Source: Owenia fusiformis
Taxonomy: Eukaryota; Annelida; Polychaeta; Sabellida; Oweniidae
DNA: 60,000 bases
Reading direction: 5' to 3'
Assembly (NCBI GenBank): GCA_903813345.2
Contig: CAIIXF020000012.1
Span: 23,264,184 to 23,324,183, forward strand
Positions 13,040-23,744 of this stretch are shown here, one piece after another; positions within the stretch are counted from its first letter, which is position 1; every line of letters starts with the position of its first letter. A model generated the notes under the pieces. The model was not told the DNA's origin. It worked only from the letters and a program-made list of their open reading frames with translations, and did no database searches. The translations under genes and the position numbers were made by a program.

Positions 13040-14060
13040 AGATATCGGGTTGTCCCCGATTGTGTTTTGCGGTTCTCTCCAGTTGGAATATGTTAGTTGA
13101 GTATATCGGTATCAACGTTGTGGTTTATTGGTTGTGCCTGATTGTGTTTTGATGGGTTGATTAAATCGATTAGTACTTAGTTGAGCCTGGTTGTGTAATG
13201 TTGGGTAACTGTCAGGTAGATATTGCCGAATTGTGTTGTGTCAGTTTGAGAGTCAGTTGTCTTTTGATGATTGTTAGTCTTTTGATGATTGTTAGATTGT
13301 TAGTTGTGTTCTCTTGTGAATATGTTATGTTGGTTGGGTAGCAAGTTGTAGCTAGTCGAGTGAGGTATCTGGCTGTGTCTGATTGTGTTGTGTAATTGGC
13401 GTTGGCTCCAATTGGAGTAAGTTAGTTGTGTATATTGGTATTGCAGTTTGAATTTGTTTTATTGCATGTGCCTGATTTTGATTTGATTGTTTGGTTTTGG
13501 ATTTTGGAAAATTGTGTTGTGTTACTTGAACAATGGGTTATGTTTGTGTTTGTTGGTTTATCATTGGGTTGTGCCAAATTGTGTAGTGATAATTTCACAG
13601 TTCGTTGTGTTTTCGTGGTTGTTATTTTAGTTGTGTTTTATTGGTTGTGCCCGATTGTATTTTAATTGTTTAGTGTTGGGTAGTGCACAATTGTGTTGAG
13701 TTAGTTCAACAATTGGTTGTGCTTGCCTTTGTTGTTTTATCATTGGGTTGTGACATATTGTGTTAATTTGCAGTTGGTTATGTTTTGATGGTTGAAAGGC
13801 AGGTTGCGCTATGCTGGCTTTGGTGCTGGGTTATGCTCTGTTGCGTTCTGTGTGTTGTAACTGGGTTGTGTTCTATTGTACTGTTGTATAATTGGTGACC
13901 TAGGTTGTGTTTGGTTGTAATAGGTTATATGCATGTATGTCATGTTATGGGCTGTGTTTGATCGGGTTGTGCTGTATTATTGGGTTAAGATACAAATGGC
14001 CGGTTTAGGGTATTATGTTGCTGGTATATCAGTTGGTTGGTATATTCAGGGTAGAATCAA
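13040..14060. repeat. Strand-asymmetric GT-rich degenerate minisatellite
   Basis: About 1 kb in which the plus strand is dominated by G and T, built from variants of GGTTGTG, GATTGTGTTTTGAT and TTGGGTTGTG. Units are irregular and no fixed period is clear. Long C-poor stretches create accidental open frames on the plus strand (for example 13426-13665), which I do not regard as genes. Confidence 0.7.
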
Positions 14061-14689
14061 AGGGTATAATAATATGTTTGTATACAATGTTAGTATGTTA
14101 TAGGTTTGGTACCTACATGTATTCACCTATAATGCAATCTCTTGTGTTGTTGATTTTTTAAACAAAACAGGGGAGCTATACTTTTATTGCGTAACTGATA
14201 TATTTGTGACACTTTCTTTGATCAAATATGTTACTTTGCTTCCACCAAGTCGGTATTTTTTAAGTATTACCAAAATATACAGCTGCAAAAACATGAAATT
14301 AAACGTCCATGTGCAGTATGGCAAGTGATTTTAGACGTCATATCTTTCACCATGGGATAGAAATCAAGATAAGTAAGAGACCGACTTGGGCAAGGCTACG
14401 CATGCCTATACACTATATGGTTTGTTATGTCTAAGAAACTATTTATTGGAATCACTCTATAATAGAAATTATGCATTATGCTTACGATGGAATTCTACTT
14501 TTGAGTGAAACAAGATGTAAATTGGTTTGCAATAGAGGTCAAATATTTGGCTGGATGGATTTCACTCAAGCTTGATATGACATAATGAACCACTTATACC
14601 ATTTGTTTAGATTGCGTGTGCTCCTTCGGATCTAATTATAGCATTGATAAGTATACTTAGAGTATGCTTAAAAAGATAACGATCTCATG

Positions 14690-15178
14690 ATAGTGATCTC
14701 ATTTTTAAGGCTCACCTTTACGCTCACAATTTCACTAATATAAACTCCCCCATTTGCCAGTGTGGAATGGATGGTGAAACAACCAATCACGTAATTTTTC
14801 ACTGTAATCTAAGATCAACATTTTGGACAGAAAATGAATTAAAAAATATGAACATAGAATATTCTACTAAATATAGATCACAACGAGACAAACTCTCCCT
14901 TATCCTCAATGGTGATAAAAGGCTACCTAAAGCTGTAAACTTAAATATCCTCAAATGTAGTGCCATCTTTTTTGAACGATGTAAAAATGTCTAGGTCACC
15001 CCCACCACTGTAACCCTCCACAAATACAACCCCTATTTTAATGTCTGATTGAATACTGTTAATTGATTTTCATCATATAACGTGGCTGATAATGCTGATG
15101 CCCAGCCACAAGCACATGTGCACTTGTTTAATGTATTCTTTGTATAAATATATAAATAAATAAATAAAAAAAGAAAAA
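14690..15178 (+). mobile_element. 5'-truncated LINE tail (zinc-knuckle end of a non-LTR reverse transcriptase)
   Basis: From about 14699 the plus strand encodes DLIFKAHLYAHNF..., then a Cys/His cluster (C-x-CG-x8-H-x4-C, ICQCGMDGETTNHVIFHC) typical of the C-terminal end of many LINE ORF2 proteins. The frame runs to TAG at 14992-14994. It is followed by an untranslated tail ending in an A-rich (TAAA)n stretch at 15147-15178. The RT domain is absent, as expected for a 5'-truncated insertion. It is nested in the 11671-15833 element. Confidence 0.75.
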
Positions 15179-16076
15179 AAGATAACGAGGTCAAAAGGGA
15201 TATGATGATGTTACGTCAAGCGTGCACGCTTTCATGTTAAGTCAAAACGCACTTGTTCCGTTCTTAATATTCTCAGGAAAAAATAGGTAAACGCAAATGT
15301 ACACACTGATTTCAAATATCATTTCTACCGAAAACAGAAATGTTTACGCATTTTGTAGCATAATGCAGTCACTGCACTTCACTTAATGACCACTATTTCA
15401 GCCTATCTGAGTTCAAACCCTTAAATATTCCCCAAAGTATAGTTTGACAAACAATTGGTTATTGTAAAGCTATATAGAAAGTATCTTTTCTGGCCTTATG
15501 GATATTCTTCATTTTGAAATTGATTTCATGAAATTAAAAAATGACCCCTTGGGGATGAAAGGGTTAATATGTATTTTTGCATTCACCAATAATACTTATG
15601 GAGTTGTGATTCTGAAAGCTGACACTCTCACTGGTGTATTGAAATCTTAGTGCAGATGAATTATTTTATGTGACCCTAGTTTTCACTACTATCAAACACG
15701 GATTGAGATGCGTTTATAATTACGTACTTCAAAAAACGAACTGCGAAACAAAAATTATCGAAATACGTTTCCGTAAACGTAACGAGATACGGATGCGGAT
15801 ACGTTCTAGCTAACCCGTTGTGCGAAACCTCTCTAGTGTCGATACGCAAACGCAACGCAACGCAGATCTTGTGACGAGCGCGTGATAAGGCGAATCTGAA
15901 CTTTTCCGTAAATCTCTGCCGTAAATAATTTACGATAGGACAACTATACGGAAAAAGTTTAAAACCGATTCTGAATTATTCCGTAAACTTGTCCTAAATT
16001 GGTTTTGCCGTATCCTATATTTTACGACGTTATGCGACTGACTTTCTATAGTTGCTAAGCAACTAGATTTTTTTTT

Positions 16077-16178
16077 CTGTAACAAATGGCAGGTGGTGAC
16101 ACTTAATATGTTCATGCCTTAAATATCTGTAACAAATGGCAGGTGGTAATACTTTGCATGTTCATGCCTTAAATATCA
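16077..16178. repeat. Tandem pair of ~50-bp units matching an interspersed repeat tail
   Basis: Two adjacent copies of CTGTAACAAATGGCAGGTGG...CATGCCTTAAATAT. The same segment forms the right end of the small family seen at 24367, 32680, 48348 and 52849. Confidence 0.75.
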
Positions 16179-16356
16179 ATATGAGATGCTTAAAAACATT
16201 GTCCAATTGTAGAATAAGACTCGATTAATTCAGAGTGCTTATTAATTATTCAAGAGATTGATCGTATTCGTTATTCGTTTTTAACACTATTATTCACGTT
16301 TATTTAATGTGTTTTTCATCGTGCATCTGCGATTGAGTTGTAACAACTGTCACAAC

Positions 16357-16484
16357 GGAATACCCTGACAACGGTAGCCAGATACTGTTGTCACATGTTC
16401 ATGAAAATCTAATTGAAGGACGGTTATGTCCACCATTTTTGACAACGACGGTATCTGACTTTACCGTTGTCGGGATATTCCAGT
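16357..16484. mobile_element. Short palindromic MITE inserted in the Harbinger remnant
   Basis: The arms GGAATACCCTGACAACGG... (16357-16394) and their inverse (about 16440-16482, ending CCGTTGTCGGGATATTCC) enclose ~45 bp. The end of the Harbinger-like frame runs into this sequence, so the last ~20 codons of that frame are MITE-derived. Confidence 0.75.
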
Positions 16485-16735
16485 ATGATTGTCAGCACAT
16501 GTACCTGAATTATAGGAGATAGATTTCTGGGATCGGTGGTTTTTCTTTCCAAGCGATCCCCAATGGCCTCCTCCAAATAAAAAATCAAATCTTTGCTGAG
16601 CCGAAAGCGCTTTACGCATTCATCTTCCTCGAATCTATTCAAGAATTCAACAGTGTTTGTCCTTGATAAAGGTTTGTATATGGAATCCCTCTTCAACCTC
16701 CGTCTTTCTCGAATGGTTGCGTTAAACCTCAGCAT
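16484..16735 (-). pseudogene. PIF/Harbinger transposase fragment (HARBI1-like N-terminal part)
   Basis: The minus-strand frame contains FEEDECVKRFRLSKDLIFYL, then ERKTTDPRNLSPIIQVHVLT. This matches the start of HARBI1-type transposases ('RFRFSR...I..L...L....R...L....QVL..L'). The catalytic DDE part is missing because the frame is cut at 16484 by the small MITE. An ATG lies at 16735. Recognition is by remembered pattern only. Confidence 0.65.
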
Positions 16736-17039
16736 ACATGTCGTATGGTCATCCCAAGGCAGAGTACCTGCGTTCCGCTATTTTTATTACGTTAATGAGA
16801 CCCGGATTGCGATATACGGAAAATCGTAAATTTAGGACAGGTAAATAGGTGTCCTAGAAATATACGGAATAATCGTAAATTTACGATGTTTTAGAAATAT
16901 ACGGAAAAGTTCAGATTTGGCTTTATCGTAAATATACGACAAATCCGTAAATTAACAATTGAATTTACGATACGGAAAAGTTCAGATTCGGACTCCAGTA
17001 GCCTAGTCAATCAACATATACGTATACTAGGCCTACATC

Positions 17040-17420
17040 ACGCATTTTATAATCTCTTGAGACCAGAAAGGATATCCAAATTTTGAGATTCATGTATCGT
17101 GTAAAGCACAATTTATGTCCAAAATACATTACCGATATTTTTGAGCCTTTAAAAATGCAAAAATTCAAAATGCAAGAACATTAGACATTAGATAGATTAT
17201 AGATTGCCCGCAAAATGCTCAGATAAACTGAAAAAGTCGCCAGCTTTTAATGCTGCCTCACTGTGGAACAGAGCTCCACAATATCTAAAAGAAAGTATTA
17301 GTCTTCCTATCTTCAAAAATCGCATTGCTTACAGGAACATACATACATGTATGTGTTTGAAAATTAAGCAGCTAGCAATGGAAGTTGTCATTCTATTCGT
17401 TAGACATTGTTTCATTATTT
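17040..17420 (+). mobile_element. CR1/L2-like LINE C-terminal remnant
   Basis: Frameshifted plus-strand pieces give FMYRVKHNLCPKYITDIF followed by SPAFNAASLWNRAPQYLKES and LPIFKNRI. These match the conserved C-terminal tail of CR1/Jockey-type LINEs ('A..LWN.LP..L......FK..L'). There is no full RT. It lies ~0.4 kb beyond the 3' end of the mucin-like gene. Confidence 0.65.
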
Positions 17421-17838
17421 AGAATTACAAGGCTATGACACAATAAACCAATCTAAATTGAGCGATTCTTGTATGACCAAAACCACATTCTCTTCATTTC
17501 GTCTGAATCATTGAATACTAGTATGTTTTACTAAGCCTATATCCATGGACTCAAAGAAAACTTTAGCATATTATTGGAATGGAGATATATGAGCCTGGCC
17601 ATAGGAAAACCGGTCTTATCACAAAAATTAAAATTGTGCTGCAGAGCCAAAAATGTGCCCAAAATTAAGAGGAAATGTGCTAAATTAAAATCCGACTTTT
17701 TGGTCTATATGTGCAAGGAAAAATCGTTCAGACATAAGTCATGGCTCATTTGAAAGGTATTTTTGTGCTTTTTAAGATAAACAAAAAATCAAAATATTGA
17801 AAAAATCTGTGATAAGACCCCTTTTCCTGTGGCCTGGC

Positions 17839-20196
17839 TCATATACTACATACATTTGTAGTTCTGCCTCTTATAGGTGTGTGCAGGAATCTTTTTCCAT
17901 TTACTATATTCTTCATACCCCTGCGACAATCCAGTACAATTCTAGGCATGTCGAGCACAACAACTAACCCCAATAGTATAACAACTGCTGTAACTGGGGG
18001 TACCCCTAGCACTGGGGCGAGCTTAGCTTCCTCAGCATTGAACTCAATTCTTTTAGCCCGTTTGTATCCATTTTCTTCTCGGAAAGTTGAAACACGTGGT
18101 GTAGAGGAGGACTTTGGTGGATGTGTTCGTATAGAACTCCAAGACGTTGAACTTGACAAACTTGGTAATGATGTTGAAGCTGGTGAGATTGTTACAGATG
18201 TTGAACCTGAATGCCTTTTTGCAGATGTTGAAGTTGAATAGCTTGTTACAGATTTTGAAACTGAAGAGCTTGTTACAGATGTCGAACTTGAATAGCTTGT
18301 TACAGATTTTGAAATTGAAGAGCTTGTTACAGATGTTGAACTTGAATAGCTCGTTACAGTTGTTGAACTTGAATAGCTTGATGCAGATGTTGAAATTGAA
18401 GAGCTTGGTACAGATGTTGAAGGTGAAGAGTTTGGTGCAGGTGTTGAAGAGCTTGTTACAGATGTCGAACTTGAATAGCTTGTTGTTGATGTTGAACTTG
18501 AATAGTTTGTTACAGATGTTGAACTTGAATAGTTTGTTAAAGATGTTGAAATTGAAGAGCTTGGTACAGATGTTGAAGGTGAAGAGTTTGGTGCAGGTGT
18601 TGAAGAGCTTGTTACAGATGTCGAACTTGAATAGCTTGTTGTAGATGTTGAACTTGAATAGCTTGTTACAGATGTTGAACTTGAATAGTTTGTTACAAAT
18701 GTTGAAATTGAAGAGCTTGCTGCAGGTGTTGACGTTGAAGAGCTTGTTACAGATATTGAAGAGCTTGTTGTAGATTTTGAACTTGAAGAGCTTGGCACAG
18801 ATGTTGCACCAGAAGAGCTTGGTGCAGATTTTGAACTTGAAGATCTTGGTCTTGGTGTAGGTGTTAAAGCTGAAGAGTCTGTTACAGATGTTGAAGAGTT
18901 TGTTGTAGATTTTGAACTTGAAGAGCTTGGCGCAGATGTTGAACTTGAAGAGCTTGGCGCAGATTTTGAACTTGAAGAGCCTGGCGCAATTTTTGAACTT
19001 GAGGAGCTTGGCGCAGATTTTGAACTTGAAGACCTTAGTGCAGATGTTGAACTTGAAGAGCTTGGCGCAGATTTTGAACTTGAAGACCTTGGTGGAGATG
19101 TTGAACTTGAAGAGCTTGGCGCAGATGTTGACGGAATTCCTGTAAATAAAAGAGGGAGTAATAAACACTCAGTTTATATTTATCCTATCTTCACGGGGAG
19201 ATCCCTCTTTTTCTTGGTCTATATGCAAACACAATGGATTCAATAAACACAAGACAGATGCAGTTAGATATTAGACCTTCTGAAATATTTTCCGATGCGT
19301 AAGAAATTGATCATATGCGTGTTGAATCCAGTATCATTCCTCTGAACTTGATATAAACTGAATCATCTGATCAATAGAAATGATTGGAAAAAATAAACTG
19401 CTCGGAAATTCTGAAAAAGAAGGACTGAACGTTTAGATTTGTAAGGAATTGGTTAAATTCATCAACATGTGTTATAGATTGACTCCACTGTGAATGAAAT
19501 GTTCCGTAGTATTCATTTTGGATTCTGGCAATGATTCCTTATACATCTGATTATGGTTTTGATGTTGGAAGTTTGTTTCCTAACCGGTTCTAGTCTTTAA
19601 AATTTCCTTTTTTTCCCCCCTTTATTTCACTATAATTTTTACAGTTACAGCATAAATACATATTCATAATCAGGGATTTGAAAATGGTTAATACTATAAG
19701 GGTGCAAGTATCTCAAAACAATCACAAATTATATAAGTATCATATTCCTTTTTCTTATTATAATATGTCCAAATGTATGTTTTTGAAAACGTTGTGGTCT
19801 TCCCCATGTATTGATCACATCATTACAATCTTGTCATGTGAAGATGTGTAACGCCATGCTGCTTCAAAGGATGCACTTTTTGAGAAAATAAATTCAGAGA
19901 AATGCCATTAATATCTGATTAAACACTACCAAATTAGATCAATTGAAAGTAATTGTGTTTACCACTTTTTATATCCCTTATTTATTTCTTTTTACATACA
20001 TGCGCGTACTTAAATTAATTCTAACGCACTCCACGTGTAAACGTAATTAAGGTGATTAGGTTATGTGCGTGCGTATGTATGTAATTGTAAAGTGTAAGGA
20101 TGAAGTAAGAATGTAGTTTTTACCATTGGCATATCCAGCTAGATGTACTACAAGCACCAGGCCCAGAAGAACACAACAATCTTTACGTATCATCAT
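17839..20196 (-). CDS. Predicted mucin-like single-pass membrane protein (two exons, 457 aa)
   Basis: Exon 1 is 20196-20124 and starts ATGATG. Its 24 codons form a signal peptide (basic MMIRKD, then hydrophobic VLLGLVLVVHLAG). The donor is G|GTAAAAA. Exon 2 is 19139-17839, after acceptor TTTATTTACAG; phase 1 joins to phase 2, giving ...YANG-IPSTSAP. Exon 2 encodes about 340 residues of Ser/Thr-rich repeats (SSSSSTSAP, YSSSTSVTS), including a near-duplicate of a ~45-residue block. A short charged juxtamembrane stretch follows (FREENGYKRAKRIEF), then a membrane helix (TAVVILLGLVVVL) and a ~40-residue basic tail ending in TGA. An in-frame ATG at 20241 is also possible but would bury the signal peptide. 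Predicted: O-glycosylated extracellular stalk, cell surface. I recognise no family. The other open frames here arise from the repeat. Confidence 0.7.
19140..20123 (-). other. Intron of the mucin-like gene
   Basis: Bounded by a GT donor at 20123-20122 and an AG acceptor at 19141-19140. I see no repeat or gene inside it. Confidence 0.6.
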
Positions 20197-21077
20197 CCTG
20201 CTGCTGGTTAATTGTTTATAACGCAAGCAAAACCACGGCAATTTTCCCTCCTTCCTCAGATCTGCTAAGCACTCAGTACAAGAGACACGACACTTTGTAT
20301 GAACTATTAGGTCTATATACTAGTATGTAAATATGTTCAAATTCAGAAAAAACATAATATTTGTGATTGAAGTGTGACAGTTCAATGATCTGATAAAAGG
20401 TTATTCATCAAGGACGTCTTTGGTCGTTGGCCATGTGCATTCGTGCACAGAATCGAAAATGACACATTTTGTGGAAATAACTTCCATTCATCATATATCT
20501 AATCTAAATGATACTGTTTTGTCGTGGACATGCATGAGACTGATATAGCACGAGACCCTGACTTAATAGATGTATGTATTGATCTGTTCAATGTCATTAA
20601 CACATCATTATATTTTTCAATATCATCCTGATAATTTGATTGCCATATAAGGATAAGTATTGTTGAATCTCATTGCCCCCCTTCCCCCATTTTAATATGG
20701 CTCTAAGTGTTCTGCTTCAGCATTGACCTCTCCCTTACAAAATAGTGTAGAAGGACTTGGGTACAGACCAGGGAATAATATATAATATGTTGAAAGTGTC
20801 GCCCAATATACGGAAGTATACTCTATATATTAGATTCAACATTTATCTTCATACTCTAGACATAAATAAGATTTGAATAATGCTGAAAATAATGGCACTA
20901 GAAGTGTGATTTTAAAATATCCAATTTCTGCATTACCAGGACTCGGGCATTAACCCTTAACCTTGAACATGATTATTGTTATCTGATAAAAAGTATATAT
21001 TTCATTAAATCATTATTTTCCCGATATGTTGCCTTGACAATGATTCATCTTTGGAAATCAGTAGACTTTTTATTGGG
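20197..21077. other. 5' flank of the mucin-like gene, nothing further recognised
   Basis: AT-rich sequence with no supported gene or repeat. The promoter of the minus-strand gene should lie just above 20196, but no clear core element stands out. Confidence 0.35.
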
Positions 21078-22254
21078 AACATGATTCGAACATCAATATT
21101 GATCAGACAACTGGATAAACGTAAACGCTGTTTACATGATACATGTATTTAGTCTGTAGACACGCCCGGTGATCGTGAATATGGGACGGAGGGGGGGGGG
21201 GAGCAGGCAATTTCTGCTAGGAAATTCAACAAATCTGGAAGATTTATTTTTTCAAGAAAAAGTTTACTATTGAATTGCTAAATGGATAGGCGCATGGTAT
21301 GGTAGAATATGTTAGGTTTTCTGGGATTTTTTCTGAAACGATACGCATCTAAGGTATGAGATCTATTAAAAAAGGCGCAAGGCCATCAACAGGCACAAAT
21401 CAACGTTTTAGCTATAAATCAAGCAACAATGGTCTTGACGACCTGTAATAAATACTTGTAAGTGATGTTATCATAACTAAATTAATGTCATTGCTGAATT
21501 TATAAAATAAGTTTCCATATGTGAAATAAAAAATAATCGAAAATAATGAATTTGGGACGGAGGGGGAGGGGACGGAGGGGGGAGCAATATGTATATAAGA
21601 CATGATTAGAGATGTTTCGCGACTTTAAGTCCTTTTACTCCAAATGTCCCCATTTTTCAGTCTCCAGGGGTATATCATCCAGTTTCTTACTAAGTTAATG
21701 AGTTCATTTTTCAAATACAAGAATTCGTGTGAAGTTGTTTCACTTTATAGAATTATTACTCCCCCCCCTCCGTCCCCTCCCCCCCTCCGTCCCATTTTAA
21801 TTATTTTCGATTATTTTTTATTTTACGTATGGAAACTTATTTTATAAATTCAGCAATGACATTAATTTAGTTATGATAACATCACTTACAAGTATTTATT
21901 ACAGGTCGTCCAGACCATTGTTGCTTGATTTATAGCAAAAACGTTGATGGCCTTGCGCCTTTTTTAATAGATCTCATACCTTAGATGCGAATCGTTTCAG
22001 AAAAAATCCCCGAAAACCTAACATATTCTACCATACCGTGCGCCTATCCATTTAGCAATTCAATAGTAAACTTTTTCTTGAAAAAATAAATCTTCCAGAT
22101 TTGTTGAATTTCCTAGCAGAAATTGCCTGCTCCCCCCCCCCCTCCGTCCCATATTCACGATCACCGGGCGTGTCTACAGACTAAATACATGTATCATGTA
22201 AACAGCGTTTACGTTTATCCAGTTGTCTGATCAATATTGATGTTCGAATCATGT
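21078..22254. repeat. Long near-perfect palindrome (~500-bp arms)
   Basis: The left arm (21078-21594) and right arm (about 21753-22254) are reverse complements with only scattered mismatches and C/G-run length changes. About 160 bp of unpaired spacer lies between them. The arms start at CATGATTCGAACATC and include GGGACGGAGGGGG tracts twice per arm. No coding frame is convincing. It is either a foldback transposon or a recent inverted duplication. High arm identity implies youth or gene conversion. Confidence 0.95.
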
Positions 22255-23744
22255 TTTTGGGTTGGGGTGCATATGGTTTGTTACCCTTCAATATAGATCT
22301 TCCCTTGGTTAGATTTCAAATGATACGTTGTGATGAAAATCATGTGTAGTACTACCTGGTATCTAAACTCTAAACCCATTTTCTGTTCAAATGCTATAAT
22401 TGTAGCTCCTTAAAGGGCTAATGTCCTTGCTCTTCAAACAATGTCAATGAACGGTTATAGATTTTCATAGAATCTCTAAATCAATAGCCTGCAGAATCTA
22501 ATAGACGATTTATCCCCTATTTAAAAAAGATACATTATCGGCAGAATTATTCACAATAAGAATCAATTGTTTGTGACATATTTATTTTCTATAATTAACA
22601 TTATAACAATTAGTCTAAATGACAGAATAAGAAAAAATGGATTCGAACTGTTCAGGGTTTTGCCTTTTAAAACTTGTTCACAACAGGGACACCACTTTCT
22701 AATATATAATGATTTCAAAGTTAAAAACTTGATATAGGCGTACATTTCGTAAACATTCTTGAATTCATTATTCATTCATAAGTCTATTGTTCTTAAACTA
22801 TGACGTCATGATTACCATGGGTTAAAACAATGGACTTGGTTTAGAATGTTACAGAAATTCATCCCTGATTATCATGCCAATCTTTTGTAATCAAAGATAT
22901 GTGTTTTTACTTTATCCATGAATATTTGCAGTTAGAACTTAACTTCAATACTGCTGTTTAAGTTGTCCACTGGTTCTTTTATCACTATTTGACAGTTTCA
23001 TTAATTTACTTGCAAACATTTGCTTATTCTTGTTCATTTTACCATGGACTTCAAATAAGTCCATGATTTTACTGACCAATAGTATCAAACAATGTTACAA
23101 ATAAGTTTCAAATAGAATTTACATTACTTATAAAACAACTAAAACAAAAATATTGTGGATAACACATTTAAACAATCAAGGATTCAGAATTGATCAACAA
23201 TTTCAACTGTTCAATATATCTATTTCTCTTTGTTCCTTACAGCAAGCATGAGAGCTAGAAGGTTATATGACAATGTATTGTATTCATCCTCCTAAGCAGG
23301 CATCCAGAATCCGTTCCTCCTTCTTCTCCCTGCTATAACCAATTTGGAAGCGCCTGATTAAACTGAATCACGAGATCTAATTATGTGCCATGACTTATAC
23401 ATGATTTCTGCCGCAGTGTTGCGACAGCCAATCAGATTGCGAGTTTTTAATCGGGGAAATGCTAACTGCTTATCGCAGGGGGTAAAAAGAAAGAATATAT
23501 TCTGGATTTTGAAGCCCTGTGGTCGGAGGATGATTGTATTGTATTTGAGTACCTTTTTTTCATTTTTGTAACTCCATTAATGCTATGCTATGAAATGCCC
23601 TTTGACAGTCAGTTAATGAGAAAAGGAGCATTGTTGAATCGTCTGAATCTGAAGATCTCATTTTCTGACAATGAATAAAGTCAACAAATAGTAAACCCAG
23701 TCCCAATTCCACTAAAATTAAATCTAACAGTTGATTCCCGTTCT
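22255..23744. other. Intergenic region and 3' UTR of RSRC2
   Basis: 22255-23240 shows no gene that I can support. The part nearest 23745 should be the 3' UTR of the minus-strand RSRC2 gene. The exact poly(A) site is not clear. Confidence 0.4.

Larger units (their letters stand above)
11671..15833. mobile_element. Large TA-flanked DNA element (~4.16 kb)
   Basis: GAGAGGTTTCGCAAAACG at 11671 is repeated in inverse as the right end (GAGAGGTTTCGCACAACG read on the minus strand, ending at 15833), and TA lies outside both ends (11669-11670 and 15834-15835). The similarity extends, diverged, through CGTATCCG-rich sequence for ~60 bp. A second copy of the terminal motif in the same orientation as the left end sits at 12013. 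No transposase is visible. The interior contains a GT-rich tract and a LINE tail. Just outside, GAGCGCGTGATAAG occurs on both sides (11625 and 15875). Confidence 0.7.
15891..16991. mobile_element. PIF/Harbinger element remnant with inverted ends
   Basis: CGAATCTGAACTTTTCCGTA at the left end is matched in inverse at 16972-16991. Both subterminal regions are rich in CGTAAA and ACGGAA words in opposite orientation. The interior carries a minus-strand fragment resembling a Harbinger transposase. I could not find a clean TWA target duplication. Confidence 0.75.

Noticed and set aside
13426-13665. 79-codon plus-strand frame rich in Val, Leu, Phe, Cys
   Set aside because: Product of the GT-rich tract; no start context or homology.
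18147-18644. 165-codon plus-strand frame of LLQMLNLNS repeats
   Set aside because: Antisense reading of the same 18-bp repeat; no start or splice context.
18053-19168. 371-codon minus-strand frame of KLFKFNICN-type repeats
   Set aside because: It is another frame of the Ser/Thr repeat exon. The SSSTS frame alone joins in phase to the signal-peptide exon and continues into a membrane helix and tail.
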